Shown in pieces: positions 1-6,196 of a stretch of DNA of 13,362 bases. The DNA comes from Methanoregula sp. (lineage in GTDB: Archaea; Halobacteriota; Methanomicrobia; Methanomicrobiales; Methanospirillaceae): contig JAPKXT010000191.1 in NCBI GenBank assembly GCA_026394695.1, forward strand, positions 1-13,362, read 5' to 3'. Position numbers and translations under genes: made by a program. Under the pieces are notes generated by a model. The model saw nothing but the letters and a program-made list of their open reading frames with translations. It had not been told where the DNA came from and ran no database searches. Position 1 is the first letter of the stretch, and each line of letters opens with the position of its first letter.

Positions 1-360
1 AAAACAAGTACCGCAAGTGCAATAAGAGGTGGGTTTGGTGGGTTACCGTCAATCGGACATCATAACTTCGTTGTTGACGGGAAACGAAACGAGGTTGCTG
101 ATGAACGTGTTGTCTATATTCACAATGTAGTCGGAGCCCATACGGCAAATCCGATGAGCGGTGAATTTTCCGTTGAACTTTCTAATGCATTCTGGATGGA
201 GGGAGGAGAGTACGATGTACCCATCCGGAGTGCAATGCTTTCCGGAAATGTGTTTGATATGCATAAGAATATCTCCGGATTGAGTAAAGAATCCCGGTCA
301 ATCGGATCAATGATTTTACCTTCGATAAAAATAAATAAGCAGCGTATCATTGGTAAATAG
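1..360 (+). CDS. TldD/PmbA family protease, C-terminal part (TldE/PmbA-like), 5' end outside window
   Basis: The reading frame is open from the first base and ends with TAG, giving the last 119 residues. The segment NVVGAHTANPMSGEFSVE followed by an FWMEGGE stretch, then an SGN motif and a closing PSIKINKQRIIGK, matches the C-terminal domain of PmbA/TldE. In that family the corresponding pattern is roughly GAHTxNPVSGDFS..., ENGE..., AGN... and a final P.I.I. Family members form TldD/TldE heterodimeric metalloproteases that trim peptides or unfolded proteins in the cytoplasm. The zinc-binding HExxxH belongs to the TldD partner and lies in a part of the protein that would be upstream, so the catalytic status cannot be read here. 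The TldE rather than TldD assignment rests on the similarity of this tail and is less certain than the family assignment. The next gene starts 17 bases downstream, which suggests co-transcription. Confidence 0.88.
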   Translation, partial: KTSTASAIRGGFGGLPSIGHHNFVVDGKRNEVADERVVYIHNVVGAHTANPMSGEFSVELSNAFWMEGGEYDVPIRSAMLSGNVFDMHKNISGLSKESRSIGSMILPSIKINKQRIIGK

Positions 361-377
361 GAAAAAAGGTAAAAGTT

Positions 378-641
378 ATGAGTGATGCACTGGTTGCAAT
401 TCTTATTGTTGTAGCAATTATCGCAGTTGTCTATTATCTTGTTAAAAAATTCTCGGTTCTTCTCATAAACGCCATTTTGGGAATAATTGTATTGTTCCTC
501 TTAAATTTTTTCCATGTCATGACATGGATGGATAAACCGGATCTCGGATATAGCATTGCAACACTAATTATCTGCGCAGTGGGCGGGCTTCCCGGGGTCT
601 GTATCCTTGTTTTACTCAATATCCTGGGAATAACGATATAA
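378..641 (+). CDS. BofA-like (pro-sigmaK processing inhibitor family) small membrane protein
   Basis: This is an 87-residue, almost wholly hydrophobic protein. A first membrane segment covers residues 4-22, a second about 26-47, and a third about 58-87. The motif NAILGIIVLFLLN (residues 31-43) and the GGLPGVCIL stretch (69-77) are the hallmarks of the BofA family: N-x-x-x-G in the second helix and G-x-PG in the third. In Bacillus, BofA restrains a membrane metalloprotease that activates sigma-K. Archaea have no sigma-K, so the archaeal role is unknown and the name only marks the family. A purine-rich AAAGGT lies about 9 bases before the ATG. The gene follows the TldE-like gene by 17 bases and is probably in the same transcript. 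T-runs after the stop codon suggest the transcript ends here. Confidence 0.85.
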   Translation: MSDALVAILIVVAIIAVVYYLVKKFSVLLINAILGIIVLFLLNFFHVMTWMDKPDLGYSIATLIICAVGGLPGVCILVLLNILGITI

Positions 642-649
642 AAAGTAAA

Positions 650-667
650 TTTTTCTAAGAATTTTTT
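650..667 (+). terminator. T-rich probable transcription stop after the BofA-like gene
   Basis: Two T-runs (650-654 and 662-667) begin 9 bases after the stop codon at 639-641. Archaeal RNA polymerase terminates at such U-rich tracts without needing a hairpin. I see no convincing stem here. The rest of the 642-858 gap shows no gene that I can support. Confidence 0.45.
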
Positions 668-858
668 ATTCCTGCATTTTGCATTGAATCTGATTCATTG
701 TTCAGGGTCATATATCCAACATTCGTCAGGCATCCCGGAACTCTGAAAATCCCGTGATTATTCATGAGTAGGATAATAATGTAAGATAAAGAGAGGTGTC
801 CGGGCAGATACCACCGTGCGCTGTTATAGTGGATACAAGAGATGTAGATGATGATATC

Positions 859-1077
859 TTATGTTTGCGTGATTGTCGGAGTTTTTTCATCGAAAATAAA
901 AACTTCCTCGATATTTACCTCAAAATAACGTGAAATCTTAAAAGCGAGATTCAGGGAAGGGATATATTTTTCTTTTTCAATGGCAAGGATGGTCTGCCGG
1001 TTGACACCGATGGCCTGGGCAAGGTGTTCTTGGGTCAGATCATGCATAGCCCGGAATATTTTGATCTTATTCTTCAT
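859..1077 (-). CDS. XRE-family helix-turn-helix transcriptional regulator (YgzD-like)
   Basis: This 72-residue single-domain regulator starts MKNKIKIFRAMHDLTQEHLA and contains the HTH core LAQAIGVNRQTILAIEKEKY, then PSLNLAFKIS and VNIEEVFIF. This is the classic compact pattern of small XRE regulators, in which helix 3 (VNRQTILAIE) reads DNA. I chose the ATG at 1075-1077 because the family begins with this M-K-x-x-I-K motif; the frame is open further up to 1128, but that extension lies inside the neighbouring gene. The start overlaps the end of the upstream membrane protein gene by 11 bases, so the two are co-translated. Small XRE regulators of this kind are commonly paired with DUF2178-type membrane proteins. 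Autoregulation of the divergent promoter region is plausible but not shown. Confidence 0.93.
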   Translation of the reverse strand: MKNKIKIFRAMHDLTQEHLAQAIGVNRQTILAIEKEKYIPSLNLAFKISRYFEVNIEEVFIFDEKTPTITQT

Positions 1078-1513
1078 CGGTCTCAAAGTCTCCATATTTT
1101 TTCGCATAATAGATCCTGAATCCGACATACAGGAAGATCATAAGGCACAAGAGACCAAGCTGGATATACCCTATCATCCGTGGCGGCAGGATGTCTTGAG
1201 AGCGGAATGTTAACGTCGATCGGGAAAATGTCGGAACACGAAGTATTTCCATAACGGTTAAAATCGAAAATGCACAGAATACGACCCAGAAGATCTGCAT
1301 CGTCCGCATAGTTGCCTGTTCGGTGATCTTCATATCCCTCTCATCATGAAGAATATCCGTAACATTTCTCTTGGCCAGGTACACCAACACGATTCCAACA
1401 ATGAAAGCAATTTCAATGAAGAGAGGTGTGTGGAGTTCTACGGAATACCAGAAAATGGCAAGCAGGGCAATGGCAATACACCCGAATATGAGATAAAAGG
1501 TATTTTTTTTCAT
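1067..1513 (-). CDS. DUF2178-type membrane protein paired with the XRE regulator
   Basis: The 148-residue protein has four predicted membrane segments: about residues 6-24, 31-47, 70-90 and 113-134. Between the second and third lies a cytoplasmic stretch with VTDILHDERDMKITEQA, whose D-E-R-D/E motif followed by an alanine-rich amphipathic turn is typical of the DUF2178 group of predicted membrane proteins. The C-terminus is charged (YGDFETDEE). The function is unknown. Frequent linkage to a small XRE repressor in archaea and Firmicutes suggests a two-gene module in which the membrane protein may sense a stress or modulate the regulator. A GAGTGA about 5 bases before the ATG is an acceptable ribosome binding site. 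The first gene of the pair is this one, and the regulator follows with an 11-base overlap. Confidence 0.82.
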   Translation of the reverse strand: MKKNTFYLIFGCIAIALLAIFWYSVELHTPLFIEIAFIVGIVLVYLAKRNVTDILHDERDMKITEQATMRTMQIFWVVFCAFSILTVMEILRVPTFSRSTLTFRSQDILPPRMIGYIQLGLLCLMIFLYVGFRIYYAKKYGDFETDEE

Positions 1514-1593
1514 ACTTTCACTCTGTCATGAGAATATCATCGTTTTGATAGAAGATTGAACCTGTTGTGAATTCTCTACGGTATCACTAAATT

Positions 1594-1617
1594 GATATAA
1601 TATTGACTTTTTGACAT
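1594..1617 (-). promoter_or_regulatory. Candidate promoter of the DUF2178-XRE pair with upstream ATGTCAAAA element
   Basis: On the minus strand the sequence ATTATATC (1601-1594) is a candidate TATA box, with a predicted transcript start near 1570 and a leader of roughly 55 bases. Directly upstream is ATGTCAAAA (1617-1609). The same nine bases occur in the same orientation relative to the divergent promoter at 1684-1692. The promoter is inferred from sequence only. Confidence 0.4.
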
Positions 1618-1683
1618 CTGTTACCATATATGTTCTTTTCTTCATTTAATTGTTACTTATGCCAGATATTTAGAAACTTTTAA

Positions 1684-1705
1684 ATGTCAAAATATCGTAT
1701 ATAAG
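1684..1705 (+). promoter_or_regulatory. Promoter of the small secreted protein gene with ATGTCAAAA element
   Basis: TATATAAG at 1698-1705 is a strong archaeal TATA box. A transcript start near 1728 would leave a leader of about 40 bases before the ATG at 1769. ATGTCAAAA (1684-1692) sits 5 bases upstream of the box, overlapping the usual BRE position, and mirrors the element before the divergent promoter. A regulator bound there would be well placed to block or assist TFB/TBP. Confidence 0.55.
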
Positions 1706-1768
1706 TTGCATGATGTGTGTTGAACACTACACCAACACCGGTCAAAAGAACCAGGAGTACAAACCACT

Positions 1769-2110
1769 ATGAAAACACCAAGAATCTATTACGGAGCCGT
1801 TGCCGTCTTCTGTATAGCTGTGCTGGTTATTGGTACAGCCGGTGCCGCAGCTATGACGCAGCAAGGGACCGGTAATAATCTTAAGGATAAGGCCGGACAG
1901 TTCGGGATTGGAAAGATGCTCGCCAACCTGACAGCACAGGGATATGATGTATCGGCTATCAGTGCAGCAGTGACGAGCGGGGATTACCGGAACGCTTCAA
2001 CACTGTTGCAGGAATTCAGGACTGCACACCCGGATGCATTTCCCGCACACGCTCAAGGAACCTGCAGCGGTCACATAGGATGGCAGAGGAGGGCACAGAA
2101 TAACCAGTAA
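1769..2110 (+). CDS. Small secreted or membrane-tethered protein of unknown function
   Basis: This 113-residue protein begins with a clear signal sequence: MKTPR, a hydrophobic core of about residues 8-23, then small residues (GTAGAAA) suitable for cleavage near 24-28. The mature part is short. It has a helical segment with MLANLTAQGYDVSAIS, a TSGDYRNASTLLQEF stretch and AHPDAFP, which reads like a helix-turn-helix bundle in which residues 45-90 form a repeated alpha unit. The tail is rich in G, H, Q and R and contains one cysteine (CSGH). I recognise no named family; similar short exported proteins with an NLTAxGYDVSAI-type segment seem familiar from methanogens, but this is memory only. AGGAG at 1753-1757 is the ribosome binding site, and a strong TATA box lies upstream. 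It is monocistronic: T-rich DNA follows, then another promoter. Confidence 0.72.
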   Translation: MKTPRIYYGAVAVFCIAVLVIGTAGAAAMTQQGTGNNLKDKAGQFGIGKMLANLTAQGYDVSAISAAVTSGDYRNASTLLQEFRTAHPDAFPAHAQGTCSGHIGWQRRAQNNQ

Positions 2111-2145
2111 CCTGATCGAATCTCTGAACGTTTCAACCCTTCAAT

Positions 2146-2160
2146 AATTTTTATTTTTAT
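2146..2160 (+). terminator. T-rich probable terminator after the secreted protein gene
   Basis: A tract of ATTTTTATTTTTAT lies about 40 bases after the stop codon and ahead of the next TATA-like element. It fits U-tract termination by archaeal RNA polymerase. No supporting stem is evident. Confidence 0.4.
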
Positions 2161-2216
2161 GTTCAGACACTCACAGAAAATTCGCAGTCATTGTGAAAAA
2201 CTACAGGGAATAGTAA

Positions 2217-2224
2217 CTTATACA
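2217..2224 (+). promoter_or_regulatory. Candidate TATA box of the surface protein-ABC transporter unit
   Basis: CTTATACA lies about 60 bases before the ATG at 2283, with an A-rich upstream flank. A transcript start near 2247 would leave a leader of about 36 bases that includes the AGGAG ribosome binding site at 2273-2277. Confidence 0.4.
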
Positions 2225-2282
2225 ACCTTTTTGAGTCCCGGAGTTATTTCATAGTGTAGGATGTTAACCAATAGGAGAAATT

Positions 2283-3593
2283 ATGAAGAAAATATCAGGT
2301 TTATTCAGTATCATTTTACTGTTACTGCTTGCTGCAACAGCAAGTGCCGCTAGTACCACAACTGTAACCAATGCTCAGGACGCTGCAGCGTCCGTGTACA
2401 TCTCGTCATATGATCTTAATCCCCCGGTGTTTTTCCCGTATGAAACCGGAACAGTTACCATTCACGTGACTAATCCCTCCAATGCATCCGTAAGTCTCTC
2501 TCAGCCGGATCTCATCGGTTCAAACGTTGATATATTAAACTATGGTGCCTTCAGCACTGCGACCACGGTCGGTCCGGGAGCTACGGTTGACTATCCGTTT
2601 GTAGTGACAGTAGAGCCCCCGGATGGAACGTACTTCCCGTTATTCACCGTTTCTCCGAGTACAGGAGGGTCTTCGATTCATGCCCAGATAAAAATTCAGG
2701 TGGATTCCACAGATGTCCGGGCAAGCATCTCAACACAACCGGATAATTTCGCCATCTCTAGAAAAGATACAGTCAATGTCAGCATCAACAATCCCCGGGG
2801 CGGAGAGATAACCAATGTTCTGGTTGTTGCCGACGGAACCGGTGTTGATGTCACACCCTCAGAGGTATGGGTTGGCACATTGAGCGCCCGGAGTTCAGTT
2901 CAGGTACCGTTCCAGGTCACCCCCAACCAGCAACAGCCGAACCTCACCTTCCATGTTACCTACAACAACGGCGATAATAAACATACTCAGGAAGCTGGGC
3001 TTCCCCTGGATATAGGAGATGATAAAACGGCGGCAATACCAGTAGTGAATAACGTTGCGATCGCTTCTCAGGGCTCCTCCTACAAGCTCACCGGTGATGT
3101 TAACAACGCAGGGATCACTGATGCAAAGGCCATGGTCCTCACCGTAGGAGCTCCTGCAAAAGCTGTTGAGCCGTACGCGGAATATTCAATCGGTTCACTT
3201 GCCTCCGATGATTTTTCGAGTTTTGAGCTCACCTTTACGAGCAACGATCTCTCATCTGTACCTCTTGTTGTTCGATGGAAGGATACTTATGGCACTTCGT
3301 TCAGCACCACACAGAACCTCGATCTTAGGTCTCTCACTTCTTCGGGCACTTCAGGCACGAGTACGGGTACCTCAGGAAGTTCAGGTACTACTGGCACAAC
3401 AACAGGAAGTTCTGCAGCCCGGACCGGAGGCAGTGCTCCGGGAGGTGGGGGCATCTTCGGGTTTGGTGGCAGCAGCAGGGGCGGAGGCCTCAGTTCGTTC
3501 TATCCCATTATAGCCGGCGGTATTTTTGTTATTGTTGGTATCGTACTGTGGATGAAGCGGAAATGGATTGCTGCGAAGCTGAAAAAACGATGA
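2283..3593 (+). CDS. COG1361 S-layer-like surface protein with C-terminal membrane anchor, partner of an ABC exporter
   Basis: The 436-residue protein has a signal peptide (MKKISG, hydrophobic core LLLLLAATASA, cleavage near residue 22). About three beta-rich Ig/CARDB-like modules follow, at roughly 30-140, 145-245 and 255-350. Each contains an N-P or N-x-G turn typical of such domains (VTNPSNASVSL, SINNPRGGEI, VNNAGITDAK). Residues ~352-403 are a low-complexity Ser/Thr/Gly linker, possibly a glycosylated spacer. A single transmembrane helix follows (about 406-423, YPIIAGGIFVIVGIVLW) and then a basic tail, KRKWIAAKLKKR, which fixes the orientation with the body outside. This is the architecture of COG1361 S-layer-domain proteins that precede MacB/LolD-type ABC transporters in methanogens. 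The ATPase and permease genes follow immediately (11 bases, then ATGA overlap). The likely role is as the extracytoplasmic partner of that transporter; the substrate is unknown. Confidence 0.82.
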   Translation: MKKISGLFSIILLLLLAATASAASTTTVTNAQDAAASVYISSYDLNPPVFFPYETGTVTIHVTNPSNASVSLSQPDLIGSNVDILNYGAFSTATTVGPGATVDYPFVVTVEPPDGTYFPLFTVSPSTGGSSIHAQIKIQVDSTDVRASISTQPDNFAISRKDTVNVSINNPRGGEITNVLVVADGTGVDVTPSEVWVGTLSARSSVQVPFQVTPNQQQPNLTFHVTYNNGDNKHTQEAGLPLDIGDDKTAAIPVVNNVAIASQGSSYKLTGDVNNAGITDAKAMVLTVGAPAKAVEPYAEYSIGSLASDDFSSFELTFTSNDLSSVPLVVRWKDTYGTSFSTTQNLDLRSLTSSGTSGTSTGTSGSSGTTGTTTGSSAARTGGSAPGGGGIFGFGGSSRGGGLSSFYPIIAGGIFVIVGIVLWMKRKWIAAKLKKR

Positions 3594-3604
3594 GAGGAGC
3601 AGAT

Positions 3605-4285
3605 ATGAACGAAAGCCCACTCATCCGGCTTGCGGATGTCACGAAAGTCTATCACCTGGAGAGTGGCAACTTCACGGCGCTCGATCATGTCACGCTCGAT
3701 ATTGCAGAAAACGAATTCGTCGCCATCATGGGACCATCCGGTTCAGGAAAATCGACTATGATGAACCAGCTTGGCATTCTTGATGTTCCGACATCAGGAA
3801 CACTGTTCATTGATGGCAGGAATGTGGCCAAAATGACACCGCTTGAACGCACGCACATGCGCCGCGATGTCATTGGGTATATTTTCCAGAAATTTTACTT
3901 AATTCCACTTCTTTCAGCGTACGAAAATGTGGAATACCCCTTAATCCTGAAATATAAAAAACGAGACAACACCGGCAAAGCAGCAGCAGTACTCAAATCC
4001 GTTGGGTTTGACGAGCAGATGAGTTCCCATCGCCCAAACCAGCTTTCCGGTGGGCAGCAGCAGCGGGTAGCAATTGCTAGGGCACTGGTTAATGACCCGA
4101 AGATCCTCCTCTGCGATGAACCGACCGGCAACCTTGATCGGAAAACAGGTTTCCAGATCATGGATATTCTTGTCGGTCTTCACAAAGAGGGAAAAACAGT
4201 TATTCTTGTGACTCACGATCCAAAAATCGCTGAGTATGCACACCGTACTATAGTGCTTGAGGACGGGAGGGTCGTGGAATCATGA
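3605..4285 (+). CDS. ABC transporter ATP-binding protein, MacB/LolD type
   Basis: All motifs of an active nucleotide-binding domain are present in 226 residues: Walker A GPSGSGKST (43-51), Q-loop FQ (94-95), signature LSGGQQQR (147-154), Walker B ILLCDEP with catalytic Glu172, D-loop GNLD (175-178) and H-loop VTHD (His204). The stretch FQKFYLIPLLSAYENVEYPL (94-113) is the signature of the LolD/MacB/FtsE subgroup, which powers mechanotransmission or export rather than channel transport. I placed the start at 3605 because GAGGAG (3594-3599) lies 5 bases upstream and the family starts shortly before the I-x-L-x-x-V-x-K-x-Y strand. The frame is open to 3548, but that extension overlaps the previous gene and is cysteine- and acid-rich, unlike the family. 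The stop codon overlaps the permease start (ATGA). Confidence 0.95.
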   Translation: MNESPLIRLADVTKVYHLESGNFTALDHVTLDIAENEFVAIMGPSGSGKSTMMNQLGILDVPTSGTLFIDGRNVAKMTPLERTHMRRDVIGYIFQKFYLIPLLSAYENVEYPLILKYKKRDNTGKAAAVLKSVGFDEQMSSHRPNQLSGGQQQRVAIARALVNDPKILLCDEPTGNLDRKTGFQIMDILVGLHKEGKTVILVTHDPKIAEYAHRTIVLEDGRVVES

Positions 4286-5376
4286 AAGATATATTCTTAG
4301 ATCTCTCGGTGCGCAGCGTGAGGCTCAATTTCCTGCGGTCATTGCTGGCATCCATCGGGATCGTAATCGGGGTTGTTGCCATTTCCTCCATGGGAATGCT
4401 CGGTGCCAATATGCAGCTCTCGGTAAAACAACAACTCTCGTCGGATGTCAATACCATTATGATCTCTTCCGATGTGGTGAGGACCAGCTCAACCGCCGGA
4501 ACTCCTCAAACTGCCGAAGGGATAGACAAGAGTACACTCAACGATATCACAAATGCTGCAGGACAAAACGATGTCATTCCGATACATAATACACGCACCC
4601 AGTTTACGATCGGATCCACGGACGGGAGAGGTTCGATTTACGGACTGGATCCGAACGATATCACAAAGTTCCTTACCATTGCTCAGGGAGAAAACATCAA
4701 GGGGGGGAGTGACGCGCTTGTCGGTCCGAATATCGCCAATAATTTTAACATGAATATCGGGAGCAGGATCAAGATCGGGCAAAACAATGTCTCAATAACC
4801 CGACCTACAGTCCGGGTTGCCGGAATTCTTGCTACAAGAGGATTTGCTTCTGACGGTGTTAATACAGATAACGCAATTATCGTACCTGATACCTGGTATA
4901 CCGACCATTACGGTGGTAAAGATCTCTACGATCAGGTCAATGTGATCCTGCAGAATATTGACACGATAAACCAGACAGAAGCTGCAATTGATGACAAGGT
5001 CAACCGGAAAACAAATGTAGTTCGTATTAGTGATGCCAGCTCACGACTTTCCAGCATCTCTTCAACCCTTGGCACAATCACCACATTCATCCTTGCAATC
5101 GGCAGTATATCCCTTGTTGTTGCTGCAGTGAGCATTTTTAATGCGTTCATCCTTGGTATTATCGGGGCAGGTATGGGAGGGATCTGCAGTCTCGTTATTG
5201 GCTATTCTGTGGTAAGTGCCATGATTGGTAATACTGCCTATTTCTTCCTTCCGGAAAGCATCATGTACGTCCCCTACGGAATGATTATCGGTGTGGTTGT
5301 CTGTGTTCTGTCGGGACTGTATCCTGCATGGCGGGCATCAAATATGGACCCGATTGATGCACTGAGAAATGAATGA
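4282..5376 (+). CDS. MacB/FtsX-type ABC permease with apparent loss of the TM2-TM3 cytoplasmic loop
   Basis: This 364-residue permease has the MacB layout: an N-terminal amphipathic start, TM1 (about 17-41, LRSLLASIGIVIGVVAIS), a large extracytoplasmic domain (about 45-255), then TM2, TM3 and TM4. The family's closing motif is intact, GLYPAWRASNMDPIDALR. TM2 (about 263-287, ending VSIFN) runs straight into the TM3 sequence AFILGIIGAGMGG. In MacB/FtsX relatives these are separated by about 30 residues containing the conserved M-x-S-V-x-E-R-x-x-E-I-G-x-x-R-x-x-G segment. That segment is absent here, with the join at Asn287/Ala288 (near base 5142). The total length is correspondingly shorter than the roughly 390-410 residues usual for the family. 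The loop contacts the ATPase, so coupling may be altered or lost. The frame and both flanks are intact, so I annotate a CDS and not a pseudogene. It is translationally coupled to the ATPase by ATGA. Confidence 0.9.
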   Translation: MKDIFLDLSVRSVRLNFLRSLLASIGIVIGVVAISSMGMLGANMQLSVKQQLSSDVNTIMISSDVVRTSSTAGTPQTAEGIDKSTLNDITNAAGQNDVIPIHNTRTQFTIGSTDGRGSIYGLDPNDITKFLTIAQGENIKGGSDALVGPNIANNFNMNIGSRIKIGQNNVSITRPTVRVAGILATRGFASDGVNTDNAIIVPDTWYTDHYGGKDLYDQVNVILQNIDTINQTEAAIDDKVNRKTNVVRISDASSRLSSISSTLGTITTFILAIGSISLVVAAVSIFNAFILGIIGAGMGGICSLVIGYSVVSAMIGNTAYFFLPESIMYVPYGMIIGVVVCVLSGLYPAWRASNMDPIDALRNE

Positions 5377-5405
5377 AAAAAGGTTCTGCATAACAAGGTG
5401 AAATT

Positions 5406-5438
5406 AACAGGTCCATCGCGATGAACTTACCTGTTTTT
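5406..5438. terminator. Hairpin between convergent transcripts, likely bidirectional terminator
   Basis: AACAGGT (5406-5412) pairs with ACCTGTT (5429-5435). The loop contains a perfect 10-base palindrome, CATCGCGATG (5414-5423). On the plus strand T-runs follow (5434-5438 and 5446-5452). On the minus strand the A-run at 5376-5381 supplies the U-tract. The element sits between the converging permease and KaiC genes, exactly where a shared terminator is expected. Confidence 0.6.
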
Positions 5439-5497
5439 CATCTCCTTTTTTTATGCCATCAGCACTTCACTGAGTATGTTGAACCGTTTCTTTTTTT

Positions 5498-6196
5498 TTA
5501 AAAGACGTTTGCCTCAGAATAAACATCCACCTTCTCCTCTAATATCTCGTAGGGTTTGATCTCCCGGGAGTGTCGAGACATTCTCATCTTGACTACTTCG
5601 AGAGCGAGGTGAACATTTTTCAGTTCGCTTGGCCTGACATAACGTAGCAGGATCACCGTATCGGCAAGGTATTCTATGAGCCCATGACGGCTTGAATACA
5701 CATTATCCCGGTGCGTTTCTGATGTCATCAGAAAAGTGCATCGGGTGTTGCGAAGTCCTTCGGCAAAACGGTACATTTCCTGCCGTTGCTCTGCATCAGT
5801 TGTGAATAGATCTTCAAAAAGCGAAATTGGATCAATCACCACCCGTGTTGCCTTTAATTCTTCGATAAGTCTTGGAAGTTCATTTTTTATCCGGTTATTA
5901 GCGAGGTTAAAATCAGTTGGATCAATCTTGAATATGTGGAGAGACTTGTCAATGTAATCCTGTATATTCCACCCTTTCTGTGCCATATAGGCCTGAATTC
6001 GGTCTTTACTTTCTTCAAGACTGATGTATATGACGGTTTCCCCGCTTTTTAGTCCTTCCCAGACAAAGTTGAGTGCAAAAGTAGTTTTTCCCGTACCGTA
6101 TGTACCGATAATTACGCAGATGCTGTTTGGGATAAGCCCGCCGCCAAGCATTTCGTTTAATCCGGCAATCCCGATATTTACTCTTTCGGCACTCAT
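5498..6196 (-). CDS. KaiC/RAD55-type RecA-superfamily ATPase with intact active site
   Basis: This 232-residue single KaiC domain has the N-terminal motif RVNIGIAGLNEMLGGGL (typical I-x-G-L-D-x-x-L-x-G-G-x-P), Walker A GTYGTGKTT (31-39), the paired acidic residues of KaiC enzymes in YISLEES (Glu61, Glu62), and Walker B RVVIDPIS with Asp122. SETHRD follows at the end of the next strand. It should bind and probably hydrolyse ATP. Archaeal single-domain KaiC homologues act as ATP-dependent switches in signalling, and FlaH in the archaellum motor is a relative, but this protein is not clearly FlaH. It is the second gene of a pair; its ATG overlaps the stop of the first (ATGA at 6196-6193). The pair is divergent from a filament ATPase cassette, which hints at a functional link. 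The exact role is unknown. Confidence 0.9.
   Translation of the reverse strand: MSAERVNIGIAGLNEMLGGGLIPNSICVIIGTYGTGKTTFALNFVWEGLKSGETVIYISLEESKDRIQAYMAQKGWNIQDYIDKSLHIFKIDPTDFNLANNRIKNELPRLIEELKATRVVIDPISLFEDLFTTDAEQRQEMYRFAEGLRNTRCTFLMTSETHRDNVYSSRHGLIEYLADTVILLRYVRPSELKNVHLALEVVKMRMSRHSREIKPYEILEEKVDVYSEANVF

Noticed and set aside
642..858. Gap with a possible gene or RNA; a GAGAGGTG purine run at about 791-798
   Set aside because: No ATG or GTG follows at a suitable distance with a frame longer than about 12 codons, and I find no tRNA-like or clear hairpin structure. Only the T-rich terminator at its start is supported.
1078..1128. Longer N-terminus of the XRE regulator (17 extra residues)
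   Set aside because: It lies inside the upstream DUF2178 gene and lacks family similarity; the M-K-N-K-I-K start at 1077 fits the family.
3331..3490. Repetitive DNA resembling a repeat array or CRISPR
   Set aside because: The repetition is codon-level low complexity that encodes the Ser/Thr/Gly linker; there are no regular repeats with unique spacers.
3548..3604. Longer N-terminus of the ABC ATPase
   Set aside because: It overlaps the surface protein gene, is acidic and cysteine-containing unlike the family, and the GAGGAG site points to the ATG at 3605.
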